From Deltaproteobacteria bacterium (GTDB taxonomy: Bacteria; Desulfobacterota; Desulfobacteria; Desulfobacterales; ETH-SRB1), in assembly GCA_030262895.1 (NCBI GenBank), contig JAJSZW010000013.1, positions 1-45,484 on the forward strand: a stretch of DNA of 45,484 nt, read 5' to 3'. Below the pieces are notes generated by a model. The model saw only the letters and a list, made by a program, of their open reading frames with translations. It made no database searches and was not told the DNA's origin. Numbering within the stretch: the stretch's first letter is position 1; the number at the start of each line of letters is the position of its first letter. The translations under genes were made by a program, and so were the position numbers. Below, one piece after another: positions 15,501-23,800 of this stretch.

Positions 15501-15941
15501 AATTCCTGTTTGTACATCTTTATCATTAAAATTTTTTAATGAACACATCTTATCTGATTCTTTAAAAGTATATGCTACACACTCAGAATTTGCTCTACAT
15601 AATTGTCTACATCCATTAACATCAAGTGTTGGTCTAGGTCTAGTGATCTGACTTCCTACTACATCACCTTTGAATGTTCCATTATTAATATTATTAAGTG
15701 TTATTATTGAATATATTACTAATATTACTAGTAATATATTCATAACGATACTTATTACAAATATAGTATTATAAGTTGGAGCATGTATTTTGGGTAAATG
15801 TATTTTGGGTAAATGTATTTTAGATGAATGTTTATCAGGTGGTTTATCAGGTGGTTTATCAGGTGGTTTATCAGGTAAACTTTTTTTATCTTCTTCTAAT
15901 TTATGATGATGATGATGGTGGTGGTGTTTTTCTATATCCAT
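15462..15941 (-). CDS. Anchored PAN/apple-domain protein with natural polyhistidine tract
   Basis: A 159-residue protein. It starts MDIEK followed by eight consecutive histidines, then four DKPP repeats, three IHLPK/IHAPT repeats, a membrane segment (IFVISIVMNILLVILVIYSII), and a C-terminal PAN/apple-like motif (CRQLCRANSECVAYTF, then CSLKN). PAN/apple modules bind proteins or carbohydrates at cell surfaces. The topology would put the His/Pro-rich part inside and the PAN module outside. The start follows TATATAATG and is divergent from the 15960 gene. Confidence 0.75.
   Translation of the reverse strand: MDIEKHHHHHHHHKLEEDKKSLPDKPPDKPPDKPPDKHSSKIHLPKIHLPKIHAPTYNTIFVISIVMNILLVILVIYSIITLNNINNGTFKGDVVGSQITRPRPTLDVNGCRQLCRANSECVAYTFKESDKMCSLKNFNDKDVQTGILFNKQSPLSFQW
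15784..15876. repeat. Tandem short repeats (15-bp and 12-bp units) inside the PAN-domain gene
   Basis: Two to three copies of TGTATTTTGGGTAAA are followed by about four copies of TTTATCAGGTGG. They encode the IHLPK and DKPP repeats on the minus strand and are likely to vary in number. Confidence 0.85.
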
Positions 15942-15959
15942 TATATATATGTTTAATAT

Positions 15960-16775
15960 ATGGAAGCATTAAACTTAGTTATAATATTTATAATAGCCAC
16001 TATAGTAATATTATTCCTAATAATATTAGGAGGATATAAAACGTATAAGAAATATAATTTATTATATCTATGTACCTACATAAGTAGTATTATATTAATC
16101 TTAATGGTAATATGTAATACACAACTAAATCCAAGACATTTTTATCCAGATCATAATAATAAATTTAAATCATTAGATAAATTAGTAGATGGTACATGGA
16201 CAACTGTTTATTGGCATTCAGATAAAGATAAATTAATTAAACAAATTTCTATGCCAGGTGTTACTCATAAAGATTTCTCACATATTTCATTTTTAACTTT
16301 TAGAAAGAGATGCGATTATACTAAATGTTCTATTCCTTTAATATTTGCTCATAAATTTTCAACTTTTATTATGTGGCAAAGTATAGAACGAATTTATTAT
16401 AAACTTAATGATGTTAGATATTTTCCTAAGATATTTAGCATCGACAAAAAAACATATAGTTATATACAGGAATATGTTCCACATGAATTAAATAAAAAAA
16501 CATGTCCTGATAATTTTCAGGAACAGTTAAAGGACCTTAATAATATATTAAGACAACGAGGATATTATATTGATGATGTTCATAGTAAAAATTTTAGAGT
16601 TAGCAATGATGGAATATTAAAAGTAATTGATTGTGAAGTTTATAATGAAAAAGAATTGAAAATACAACAGTTTCTTTTAAGTAAAATAGATGGATCCTGG
16701 AAATCAAAACCTAAAGGTAATAGAATATTAACTTGGAATGATGGTAGAAAATCACTGTCTGATATATGTGTATAA
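15960..16775 (+). CDS. Membrane-anchored protein kinase-like protein
   Basis: A 271-residue protein with two N-terminal hydrophobic segments (about 5-27 and 38-57). The soluble part resembles a small kinase-like fold. IDDVHSKNFRVSNDGILKVIDCEVY looks like the catalytic loop (D-x-H-x-x-N) followed by a DFG-like IDCE. An upstream lysine in KDKLIKQISM could bind ATP. The glycine loop is not clear. It is more like lipopolysaccharide or RIO-type kinases than classical Ser/Thr kinases. Activity cannot be judged. It is divergent from the PAN gene with an 18-nt TATATA spacer. Confidence 0.5.
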   Translation: MEALNLVIIFIIATIVILFLIILGGYKTYKKYNLLYLCTYISSIILILMVICNTQLNPRHFYPDHNNKFKSLDKLVDGTWTTVYWHSDKDKLIKQISMPGVTHKDFSHISFLTFRKRCDYTKCSIPLIFAHKFSTFIMWQSIERIYYKLNDVRYFPKIFSIDKKTYSYIQEYVPHELNKKTCPDNFQEQLKDLNNILRQRGYYIDDVHSKNFRVSNDGILKVIDCEVYNEKELKIQQFLLSKIDGSWKSKPKGNRILTWNDGRKSLSDICV

Positions 16776-16793
16776 AAAAAATTACTTACTTAT

Positions 16794-17762
16794 CTACTCA
16801 AGTTCACAGTCACTATCAGCTTCGCTGTTTTTGTCATTTAATGACATATCAGGTTCGCCCTCCTCATCTACTGCTCTTTCAATATTAATTTTATCAATAG
16901 CACATACAAAGCTAATGGTATTTTCACCATACATCATAGCATTCATGGAAACCATAGCCCGGTATTTAGTTCTTGGTTTAATAACATCTTCGATATGTAA
17001 AATCGGGATATCTGCTTTTTCATCTACAGATTCTCTTTTAGATGTTACTTTAATTTTCTTCTTATCACCATCAGTATTATCCCATACAGTAGCAGTACAT
17101 ACTCCTGTATTTCTATCTCCATAGAATCTAAACGATACAAATGGATTATCCATTTCTATACCACCTTTTGTATGAGTTCTAACAACTGGAGTTACTTCTG
17201 TAACTTTACTACGCAGTTGAATTGCTCCTTTTTTAGGAGGTGTTGCATCCTTATCTTTCTTTTTCTTAGAAGAAGCTGGAATAATACTACCATCAGTTAT
17301 TCCATTTTCAATATCTGATTCTACATATTCTTGAATATCACTGATTACTTTATAGATATTATTTTTATATTTATCAAGATCAATATCATCTCTTAGTTTT
17401 CTATCTAATCCTTTGCCTGTAAAGACTTCATTCTTATATTTACCAACTTTAACAACACATGTTCCACCTGTTGCCGATCCGGGAGCAGCAATAAATGATG
17501 CTCCTATATGTGTTTGTACACCAGTATCAATCTTCAATGGTGTTGTTTTAGGTTTTCCATTTGAATCTATACCAGTAACAAGACACAATGGACTTTTATC
17601 TATAAATTTATCTTTCATTGATTTATATTGTGATCTATCATTTAAATAGATATCACTAATTTTACCATCAGATTGAGTTACTTCTTCGGTGTGTTCATGG
17701 ATTTTGGATACGTGCCAATATCCCTTATTACAATGACTAGAGTTTGCGCTGTCAAGAGGCAT
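16794..17762 (-). CDS. Probable ssDNA-binding protein (ASFV CP312R-like)
   Basis: A 322-residue protein with a middle basic stretch (ASSKKKKDKDATPPKKG) and acidic C-terminus (EADSDCELE), a tail common in ssDNA-binding proteins. The core NPFVSFRFYGDRNTGVCTA and the region LHIEDVIKPRTKYRAMVSMNAMM to FVCAIDKINIE resemble corresponding parts of ASFV CP312R as I recall it. The ASFV protein is an OB-fold ssDNA-binding protein. Position supports it, because it lies next to RPB10-like and pp62-like genes as in the ASFV CP region. The start has a TTGAATT box about 27 nt upstream, and the 3' end has TAAGTAAGTAA followed by a T8 run. Confidence 0.6.
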   Translation of the reverse strand: MPLDSANSSHCNKGYWHVSKIHEHTEEVTQSDGKISDIYLNDRSQYKSMKDKFIDKSPLCLVTGIDSNGKPKTTPLKIDTGVQTHIGASFIAAPGSATGGTCVVKVGKYKNEVFTGKGLDRKLRDDIDLDKYKNNIYKVISDIQEYVESDIENGITDGSIIPASSKKKKDKDATPPKKGAIQLRSKVTEVTPVVRTHTKGGIEMDNPFVSFRFYGDRNTGVCTATVWDNTDGDKKKIKVTSKRESVDEKADIPILHIEDVIKPRTKYRAMVSMNAMMYGENTISFVCAIDKINIERAVDEEGEPDMSLNDKNSEADSDCELE

Positions 17763-17788
17763 GATACGGTTATATAATACATACTATG

Positions 17789-17800
17789 AATTCAATTATT
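17789..17800 (-). promoter_or_regulatory. AATAATTGAATT box upstream of the CP312R-like gene
   Basis: On the minus strand AATAATTGAATT lies about 27 nt before the ATG at 17762. The same word precedes the pp62-like gene and the leader-bearing genes, so it is probably a viral core promoter element. Confidence 0.6.
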
Positions 17801-18049
17801 TTATGTAATACCATATATGGTGTAGCAATGACTTAATGTATGTGTTCTACAACATAATTTATTGATTTTTAAAGCATTTAAAATCTTACCCATCTCTATA
17901 GATTCAGTTGCTGCAAAGTCATTAGGCGATAACTTAGTATTTTTTGTATAATCAGATAATTTTTTAAGTAATGCTTTTCTATAGATAGGATATACATGAC
18001 CTATATTTTTTTGACAAGACTGACATATGGGTGAAATAGTAACAAACAT
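17801..18049 (-). CDS. RPB10-like DNA-directed RNA polymerase subunit (ASFV CP80R-like)
   Basis: An 82-residue protein with the RPB10 zinc-bundle residues C9-x2-C12 (ICQSCQKNIG) and the adjacent pair C66-C67 (LKINKLCCRTH). The family signature is CxxC near the N-terminus and CCR near the C-terminus. The KLCCRTH end matches ASFV CP80R closely as recalled. It is a small subunit of the virus-encoded RNA polymerase that helps assembly, and it implies that the virus transcribes its genes itself. Its neighbours are CP312R-like and pp62-like genes. A TTGATTC-like box lies about 25 nt upstream. Confidence 0.93.
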   Translation of the reverse strand: MFVTISPICQSCQKNIGHVYPIYRKALLKKLSDYTKNTKLSPNDFAATESIEMGKILNALKINKLCCRTHTLSHCYTIYGIT

Positions 18050-18069
18050 CTTATATTAACAATATAATA

Positions 18070-18081
18070 GAATCAATTATT
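18070..18081 (-). promoter_or_regulatory. AATAATTGATTC box upstream of the RPB10-like gene
   Basis: On the minus strand AATAATTGATTC lies about 21 nt before the ATG. It is a variant of the AATAATTGAAT promoter word seen at neighbouring genes. Confidence 0.5.
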
Positions 18082-18100
18082 CTATGTTAGTTAATAATAT

Positions 18101-18118
18101 AAAAAAAGTTTTTTTTTT
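18101..18118. terminator. A/T palindrome at the 3' end of the 18276-18539 gene
   Basis: Read on the minus strand, ten A, one C, seven T, then TATTATTAA. This is the same 3' structure as in the other leader-bearing genes. It lies 157 nt after the stop codon, with a structured GC-rich 3' region between. Confidence 0.6.
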
Positions 18119-18129
18119 GCTTGGACTGA

Positions 18130-18149
18130 CTAGTGCACTAGTGCACTAG
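18130..18149. repeat. Perfect 20-bp palindrome in the 3' region of the 18276 gene
   Basis: CTAGTGCACTAGTGCACTAG equals its reverse complement and contains ACTAGTGC twice. A second small hairpin (CCGTGC/GCACGG) lies nearby at about 18152-18170. The 226-nt interval 18050-18275 holds no gene. Confidence 0.85.
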
Positions 18150-18275
18150 GTTCCGTGCAGGTGCGCACGGATATACTGGTCGTGAGGTCCTTCTCTCCGC
18201 TATAATGACTTCTTAGATTACCCATGGAAGCTGTCAAGCTTTGGGGCTAAGAGTCGTGGAGGAAACAATGGACTG

Positions 18276-18539
18276 TCAGTAGGGGGTCGCGTACTTCCCG
18301 GTCTCTGGATCCCGTGGCTGTACACCCCTGTGGTTAGAGCACCAACCACAATCAGCAAACTCCTTCTTCACCATACGTCCGCATCCACAAGCACAGGCGT
18401 ACTCCTTGGCAAAGACCTTGCTCGGTGTCGGATTGGGGTCAGCCGAGGTTGAGACATTCAACGTAGGCGTACTCAGAGCCTTCCACGCATTATCCAGCCT
18501 GAGCCGCTTCTCGAGCGGAGTCTCCCTGCGCTTAGTCAT
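18276..18539 (-). CDS. Small Cys-rich (zinc-finger-like) protein of the leader-bearing class
   Basis: An 87-residue basic protein. The N-terminal half is polar (MTKRRETPLEKRLRLD). The C-terminal half has CACGCG and CGWCSNH, spaced like a single zinc site. The gene is far GC-richer than its neighbours, with CTCG, GCC and CGC codons. It carries an SL-like leader at its 5' end and the A/T palindrome at its 3' end. It sits between the RPB10-like and pp62-like genes, so it appears inserted into an otherwise conserved block. The fold is unknown. Confidence 0.7.
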   Translation of the reverse strand: MTKRRETPLEKRLRLDNAWKALSTPTLNVSTSADPNPTPSKVFAKEYACACGCGRMVKKEFADCGWCSNHRGVQPRDPETGKYATPY

Positions 18540-18585
18540 CTTGCTTTTCAGCAGAGACGGCTGAAGGCGAAGGTTAAATCTGGGG

Positions 18586-18644
18586 CAATAAAGTACAGAA
18601 ACTGTATCTTTAGACTTTGGTTACTAAGCAAATACATGATTCAA
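18586..18644 (-). promoter_or_regulatory. TTGAAT-type box plus encoded spliced-leader-like 5' leader (copy 7)
   Basis: On the minus strand the box TTGAATC (18644-18638) is followed by 15 nt, then the leader from 18622: AACCAAAGTC, TAAAGA, then ACAGTTTCTGTACTTT and ATTG. This copy diverges in the left half (CAACGATT is replaced by CAAAGT) but keeps the right half and the ATTG end perfectly. The ATG at 18539 is 46 nt downstream. Confidence 0.75.
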
Positions 18645-18750
18645 TTATTCATTTTTATATGTTATTTAATATAAAAAAAAAGGTATCTAATCAAAATATA
18701 CATATATTCGTTATATTAGAATAATAAAAATTTATCTAGTGTTTAGACTG

Positions 18751-20715
18751 TCATTCCTCTGATGATGTTTCATCCTGGCTCTGATCTGAAGCATTATCAT
18801 CAATTAAATCACCTTCTCCAGTTTCTTGATTCTTTTTATTTTTAATTATTTGTTTAGAATCACCCTGTTCTACATTATCAACATCCCCAATAAAGAATGT
18901 TAAATTTTGTAATGCTCTAGCTCTTGATGCATCGGCATCTTCTTCGTCATCTGAATCTGATACAGCTAGACCTCTAGTTGGTTTTCTATGTCCTTTAGAT
19001 TTCTTTTTTTTTTTTTGAGTCGCTTTACCACCTGCTAAACTTTCAGATTTATTAGTCATTTTAACTTGTTCAACTACATCTTTAAAATTACATTTATCAC
19101 CACTAGATCCAGAACTAACTGCAAGCCATTCTAATCCATATAGTAAGTTTGCTGGTAATGAAGGTGGTGTACGCATAGCTAATGTCATTTGAGCCTTAAT
19201 ATGATGATTATTAAGAATTTGTTTAGTTCTAATATTGCTATATTCAGTTCCATCATATGGAGCACATGTTATAAAGCATAATGATTGTGGATCATCACCT
19301 AATGAATCTGGGACGTATAAGAAATCTGTACTAAATAACCATTTCATACTTAAATAGAAACTATCTTTACTCATATATGAACCTCCAGTAAAAGTAAATG
19401 TAGCAGCAGTAGTATAATCTTGCATAGGTCTAAAATGTACAACTTGTTTAAAACTATCATCTAATGCACCAGCAGAAACTAAAACACCTTCTTGCGCTCC
19501 AGCAAATGAAGAAGTAGCAACATATCTTAACTGATCCTGCCACAGTTTTCTATCTTTATTAACAGATCCAGCATACATTTTATTATAAGTTTTTTCAGGG
19601 AAAATTCTAAATCCTCCTTTTTGTCCTGCAAAAGCATAACCTTTATTATCTTGTATAGTACAATACAATTTTTTCATGTAGGTTCCTGATGTACCACCAT
19701 CTAATTGAGTTGATGTTATTAAATGATTTCTAAATGTATTAATATTACAATAATAATCTTGTTTACCTGCACCAACTAGATTTGATGCTTGATCTACCCA
19801 TCCTTGCCATTCCTTAGCAGCATTAGTACATATACTATCAGCGCCGCCCCATCCTTTATATGTTTGTATATCATCACATGAGTCACCTGATCCAAATAAC
19901 ATAGTATCAGTAACAGGACTCTTAGGATCTAATACGAATAACATAAGATTAACACCAGGATGAATATCAGTAACTGGTAATATACATTCAAGAGTATCAG
20001 GATAATACATACTCATCCAATTATAAAGAGATGCTGCTTTAAGCATTAATGGGTTACGTATTGCGCACCTATTTCTTAATAATTCATTTCTATAATCTAC
20101 TAATATGTAAGTAAGTAGACTTACTCTCATTGTATCAGGAGAATCCTTAATAAGATTACCTACATTAATTAAAAATGCACCTTTTTCATTTCCACCTCCT
20201 TCTATAGGTTTACGTCCTCTTTTATTTTTTCTACCTAAAGGCATATCACTTGTGGTTGGATATTTTCCTTTTGTAACTTCCCAAACAGCATATCTAAAAC
20301 CAGCTGGACATTTAAAATCACATTTTTTTAATTCAATTGTATTATCTAATGTTACGATATCACCATCAACTGAGGTTACCGGTAATGTAAGACCACTTCT
20401 TAATGGTAATGATTTCTTCCATTGTTCCCAATCCTCTGGATTTTCTAAAAATCTTCTAATAGCTATATTACCTACCATACGACGTGCTTTACTTGCACTA
20501 CCATCTCCATGTATTTCATTATGAAAAGAATCTCTAAAATGTTTATCTGGAAGAATTACAGTAAGACCTATATTATCACTGACCATATCACTAGCACATA
20601 TATCTATCATATCATCACCAAATTGATTATCTCTTTTATATAGATAGTCCCAAATTTTAGCACATTTTGGTTCTCTTTTATTCGCACCACCATTAAAATC
20701 TATAAATGAACTCAT
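18751..20715 (-). CDS. pp62-like structural polyprotein (ASFV CP530R homologue)
   Basis: A 654-residue protein matching ASFV pp62 (530 residues) in several places as recalled: FRYAVWEVTKG before a basic segment and IEGGGN (Gly173-175) at the p15/p35 junction; NRCAIRNPLMLKAASLYNWM; LPVTDIHPGVNLMLFVLDP; KLWQDQLRYV; and FSTDFLY. In ASFV pp62 is cleaved after Gly-Gly by the SUMO-like protease into core-shell proteins. The N-terminus here (DFNGGANK) is a further possible GG-A site, and LAGGKATQKKKKK precedes a long Lys, then Asp/Ser/Glu-rich C-terminal extension that ASFV lacks. It is divergent from the pp220-like gene. Confidence 0.9.
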   Translation of the reverse strand: MSSFIDFNGGANKREPKCAKIWDYLYKRDNQFGDDMIDICASDMVSDNIGLTVILPDKHFRDSFHNEIHGDGSASKARRMVGNIAIRRFLENPEDWEQWKKSLPLRSGLTLPVTSVDGDIVTLDNTIELKKCDFKCPAGFRYAVWEVTKGKYPTTSDMPLGRKNKRGRKPIEGGGNEKGAFLINVGNLIKDSPDTMRVSLLTYILVDYRNELLRNRCAIRNPLMLKAASLYNWMSMYYPDTLECILPVTDIHPGVNLMLFVLDPKSPVTDTMLFGSGDSCDDIQTYKGWGGADSICTNAAKEWQGWVDQASNLVGAGKQDYYCNINTFRNHLITSTQLDGGTSGTYMKKLYCTIQDNKGYAFAGQKGGFRIFPEKTYNKMYAGSVNKDRKLWQDQLRYVATSSFAGAQEGVLVSAGALDDSFKQVVHFRPMQDYTTAATFTFTGGSYMSKDSFYLSMKWLFSTDFLYVPDSLGDDPQSLCFITCAPYDGTEYSNIRTKQILNNHHIKAQMTLAMRTPPSLPANLLYGLEWLAVSSGSSGDKCNFKDVVEQVKMTNKSESLAGGKATQKKKKKSKGHRKPTRGLAVSDSDDEEDADASRARALQNLTFFIGDVDNVEQGDSKQIIKNKKNQETGEGDLIDDNASDQSQDETSSEE

Positions 20716-20748
20716 ATTTATATTAGTAATATATATAATTAGTGAAAA

Positions 20749-20760
20749 TATTCAATTATT
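20749..20760 (-). promoter_or_regulatory. AATAATTGAATA box upstream of the pp62-like gene
   Basis: On the minus strand AATAATTGAATA lies about 33 nt before the ATG at 20715, at the spacing seen at other genes. If transcripts begin about 16 nt further, the leader would be under 20 nt and AT-only. Confidence 0.6.
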
Positions 20761-20837
20761 CTAAATTACACTTGTTACATTAATATGAATAATATTAGTA
20801 TTTATTGTTTTATATTTTATTATATATATATTTAATT

Positions 20838-23800
20838 ATGGGGCAAGGAGGAGGAAGATCCGCCGCGGAAGGAGGTGATATATATAGCGCCATCCGGCCC
20901 AATTTAGTGGGAGGAAATTTAGATTCCTCCTGCATTACTATGCAAGGTGGTGAAGTTAGTGTAAATCCTAATGTCACTATAGAAGAATTATTAGTTGAAA
21001 TGAGAAGTAAACCTAAAATGTTATCTGCAGGTTTAAAAAATCAATTAATTAGAAAAATTGGAGAAGCTGTAAAACGTTTGGGAGGTACTAATGTAAATAC
21101 AAAAAGTCCTGAATCTATAATTGAAAGTATTAGAAAACAACTTCCTGATCCAAGTAGAGGTACTACGATTAGAGGAGATTCCAAAAAATTACATACAATA
21201 TCTAGAGCAATTGCTAATGTATTTAATGAAACATTTACACCTGGTGATAAAATCAAAGTTATTAATATGAATCAATCATCAAATGAACTTATTAAAGATG
21301 TTTCTACTCATATTTATGGTATTTCTTGTGGAGTTAATTTAGAGTTTTATAAAGTATATGGAACTCTCAAAGTAATATTGGATAGATTAGATGCAACAAG
21401 TAGAGTTTTAAATAATATTATAGATAAGAAAGTAAGTGAAGCTAGACAAAGTGCTGATTCTGCTACATCTGCTAGATTAACCGAATTAGAAGATGCTGCT
21501 AGAATGGCTGATTCTAATGTACAGGATCTTGTAAATAGATTAAGAAATTTAATCGATATTTTAGCAAAAGATGAAGATAAAATTACATTAGAACTTGAAA
21601 AACATAAAGGAAGTTATGACCAACAAATTCAAATGTATGAAATGGACAGAGGTGATCAAACTGGTAATAATATAGCAAAAATGCTTTCATCTATAAATAA
21701 TACAGCTGTTTTAAGTAATCAAGTAGCTGGTGCTTTAGATAAAGTTAATATGTCTCTATCTTCTTATAAAAATTATAGTGATGTTAATAAAATGGTATCT
21801 GATGTACAAAATAAAATAGCTAGATTATCACCATCTAGAGATGCAGATAAAATTGGTGATATGTATGTAGGTTTAGATCAATTAGCCTCTTTCTGGGGAC
21901 AAAGAGAAAATATTAAAGGTGGCGCTCCATGCTGTGATAATACTGACTGTACTGCTAATACTGATTTAAAAGGTGGTCATAATGTTGTTATTAGGGGAGG
22001 AGATATTGATGTAGATAAACTAGATACTCGTGACTATGAATTAGATGCACGAAGAAAACGAGTAGAAGCTAGTGTAGATATGTTTGCTGCTAAGTTGAAT
22101 TCAGATATAGATAATTTTGTAAAATTAGTTGATCAGTCATCATATGCATTAGGTAAAACAACATATAATACTAGAAAGCTAGAATTACTTTTAGACAGAA
22201 TGGCTGTATTGCAATTATTAAGAGATAGAAGTACATATTTAACATTATCAGGTTATTATACTGATACTGCTGCAGATGAATTAAGAAATACATTTAAAAT
22301 TAGATTAGCTGAATTAGTAGACTTATTAAAAGATTTTGGAACATCATATTCAGTAGTAAGAACTGAGATGCATGGTTTAGTTAATGTAGTAGATTCTATT
22401 AAGAAAAATATAGATTTCTTTTCTGATGTATTAAAATCACTTTTATTAGGAGTTGATAAGACAAATGTACAAAACATGGTAGATAATATACCTATAACTA
22501 TTATGAGTGTATCTAATGCTACAAATAGATTAAAACATGCATTACATGTTTCTAATATGCGTAGATTAATTAAACAAAGTTCTTCTGATATAGCATATTA
22601 TTCTCAAAATTATTCTGCAATATTAGGTAGAGCTATAGCTAACAGGAGAGCTGAAATATTAAGGGAAGAACGTTTATTATTAGGACAGTCAGTAATAGAA
22701 AAACCTGGATGCGATGATGACTCAAGTAATGAAGGAGATGATCTTCAATCGTATGCAGATATGGCAGAAGATTTATATGATACTTCTGATTGGAAGGATA
22801 AAGGACCTACTTTCTGGTACTCGGATGTTTATAATTATATAAAAGAAATAGATATTACAGGAGGTAATGAAACTGATAACGCAAAAAATAAAATATTAAA
22901 GGAAAACTTAAAAAATTACTGGGGAGGTCTTGATTTTACCGAAGCCGATAATGCGGGAGGTATATATGTAGGTAAACTGAAAACTGCTTCTACTACAAAT
23001 TGGGTAGTAACAGAAAAAGGATGTGCTGCTGGTGATCATAGAACTAGAGCATTGCTTTTTTCATTGGGTTTATCTGATGATGCTACTTCAGGATTAACTA
23101 AAAAGATAGGAGATAAATTTAATACAAGTAGAAGAGATAATTTATCAAAAATGAATGAAGAAATAAAAAATGAATATAGAGCAAAACATAGATTATACAA
23201 AGCATTAGAATCATTAGATTTAATATTATCAACATTTACAAAAGAAATGACAGGTGATGTAGATTTATTAAAGGAAATAAAGAAATACTTGGATGATACT
23301 AAATCATATGCCAAATGGTTTACAGATTATACTGGTGATATGTTAGCTCAGGTATTTGAATCTATGCCTTGTTATATTAATCAAAAATCTGATGATTTTA
23401 CACCAGATGGATGGATACCAGTTTCTCAAACAAAGGGTGGTGAGGTACAAAATATAACAACTCTAGTTAATAATGGTAAATGGTATGACAAAGATAAAAT
23501 AAATATATCAGATATATCTAATGATTGCTTTGATCATACATTAGGAACTATGTTAGGAACTCCAGAATATTCTAATATTAAAATAACTTCTCATTATTAT
23601 GAAGATATTATTAATAAAATTAAGAAAAATCCAGAAAGTCGTTTATGCTATGGTAAAGCTACTGGAGTTGTTGATTTAAGACATTCAGCTACTGTAAGAA
23701 AACATATAGAGGAATTCTATAATAATTTCCAGGCTATGAAGAATATATTCCATTCATTTATTGTTATGTATAATAGATTATCTGAAAAACATAACAAACC

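Noticed and set aside
20805..20837. An N-terminal extension of the polyprotein with a hydrophobic segment
   Set aside because: The extended frame starts with TTG; the ATG at 20838 gives MGQGGG, which fits the myristoylated start of pp220.
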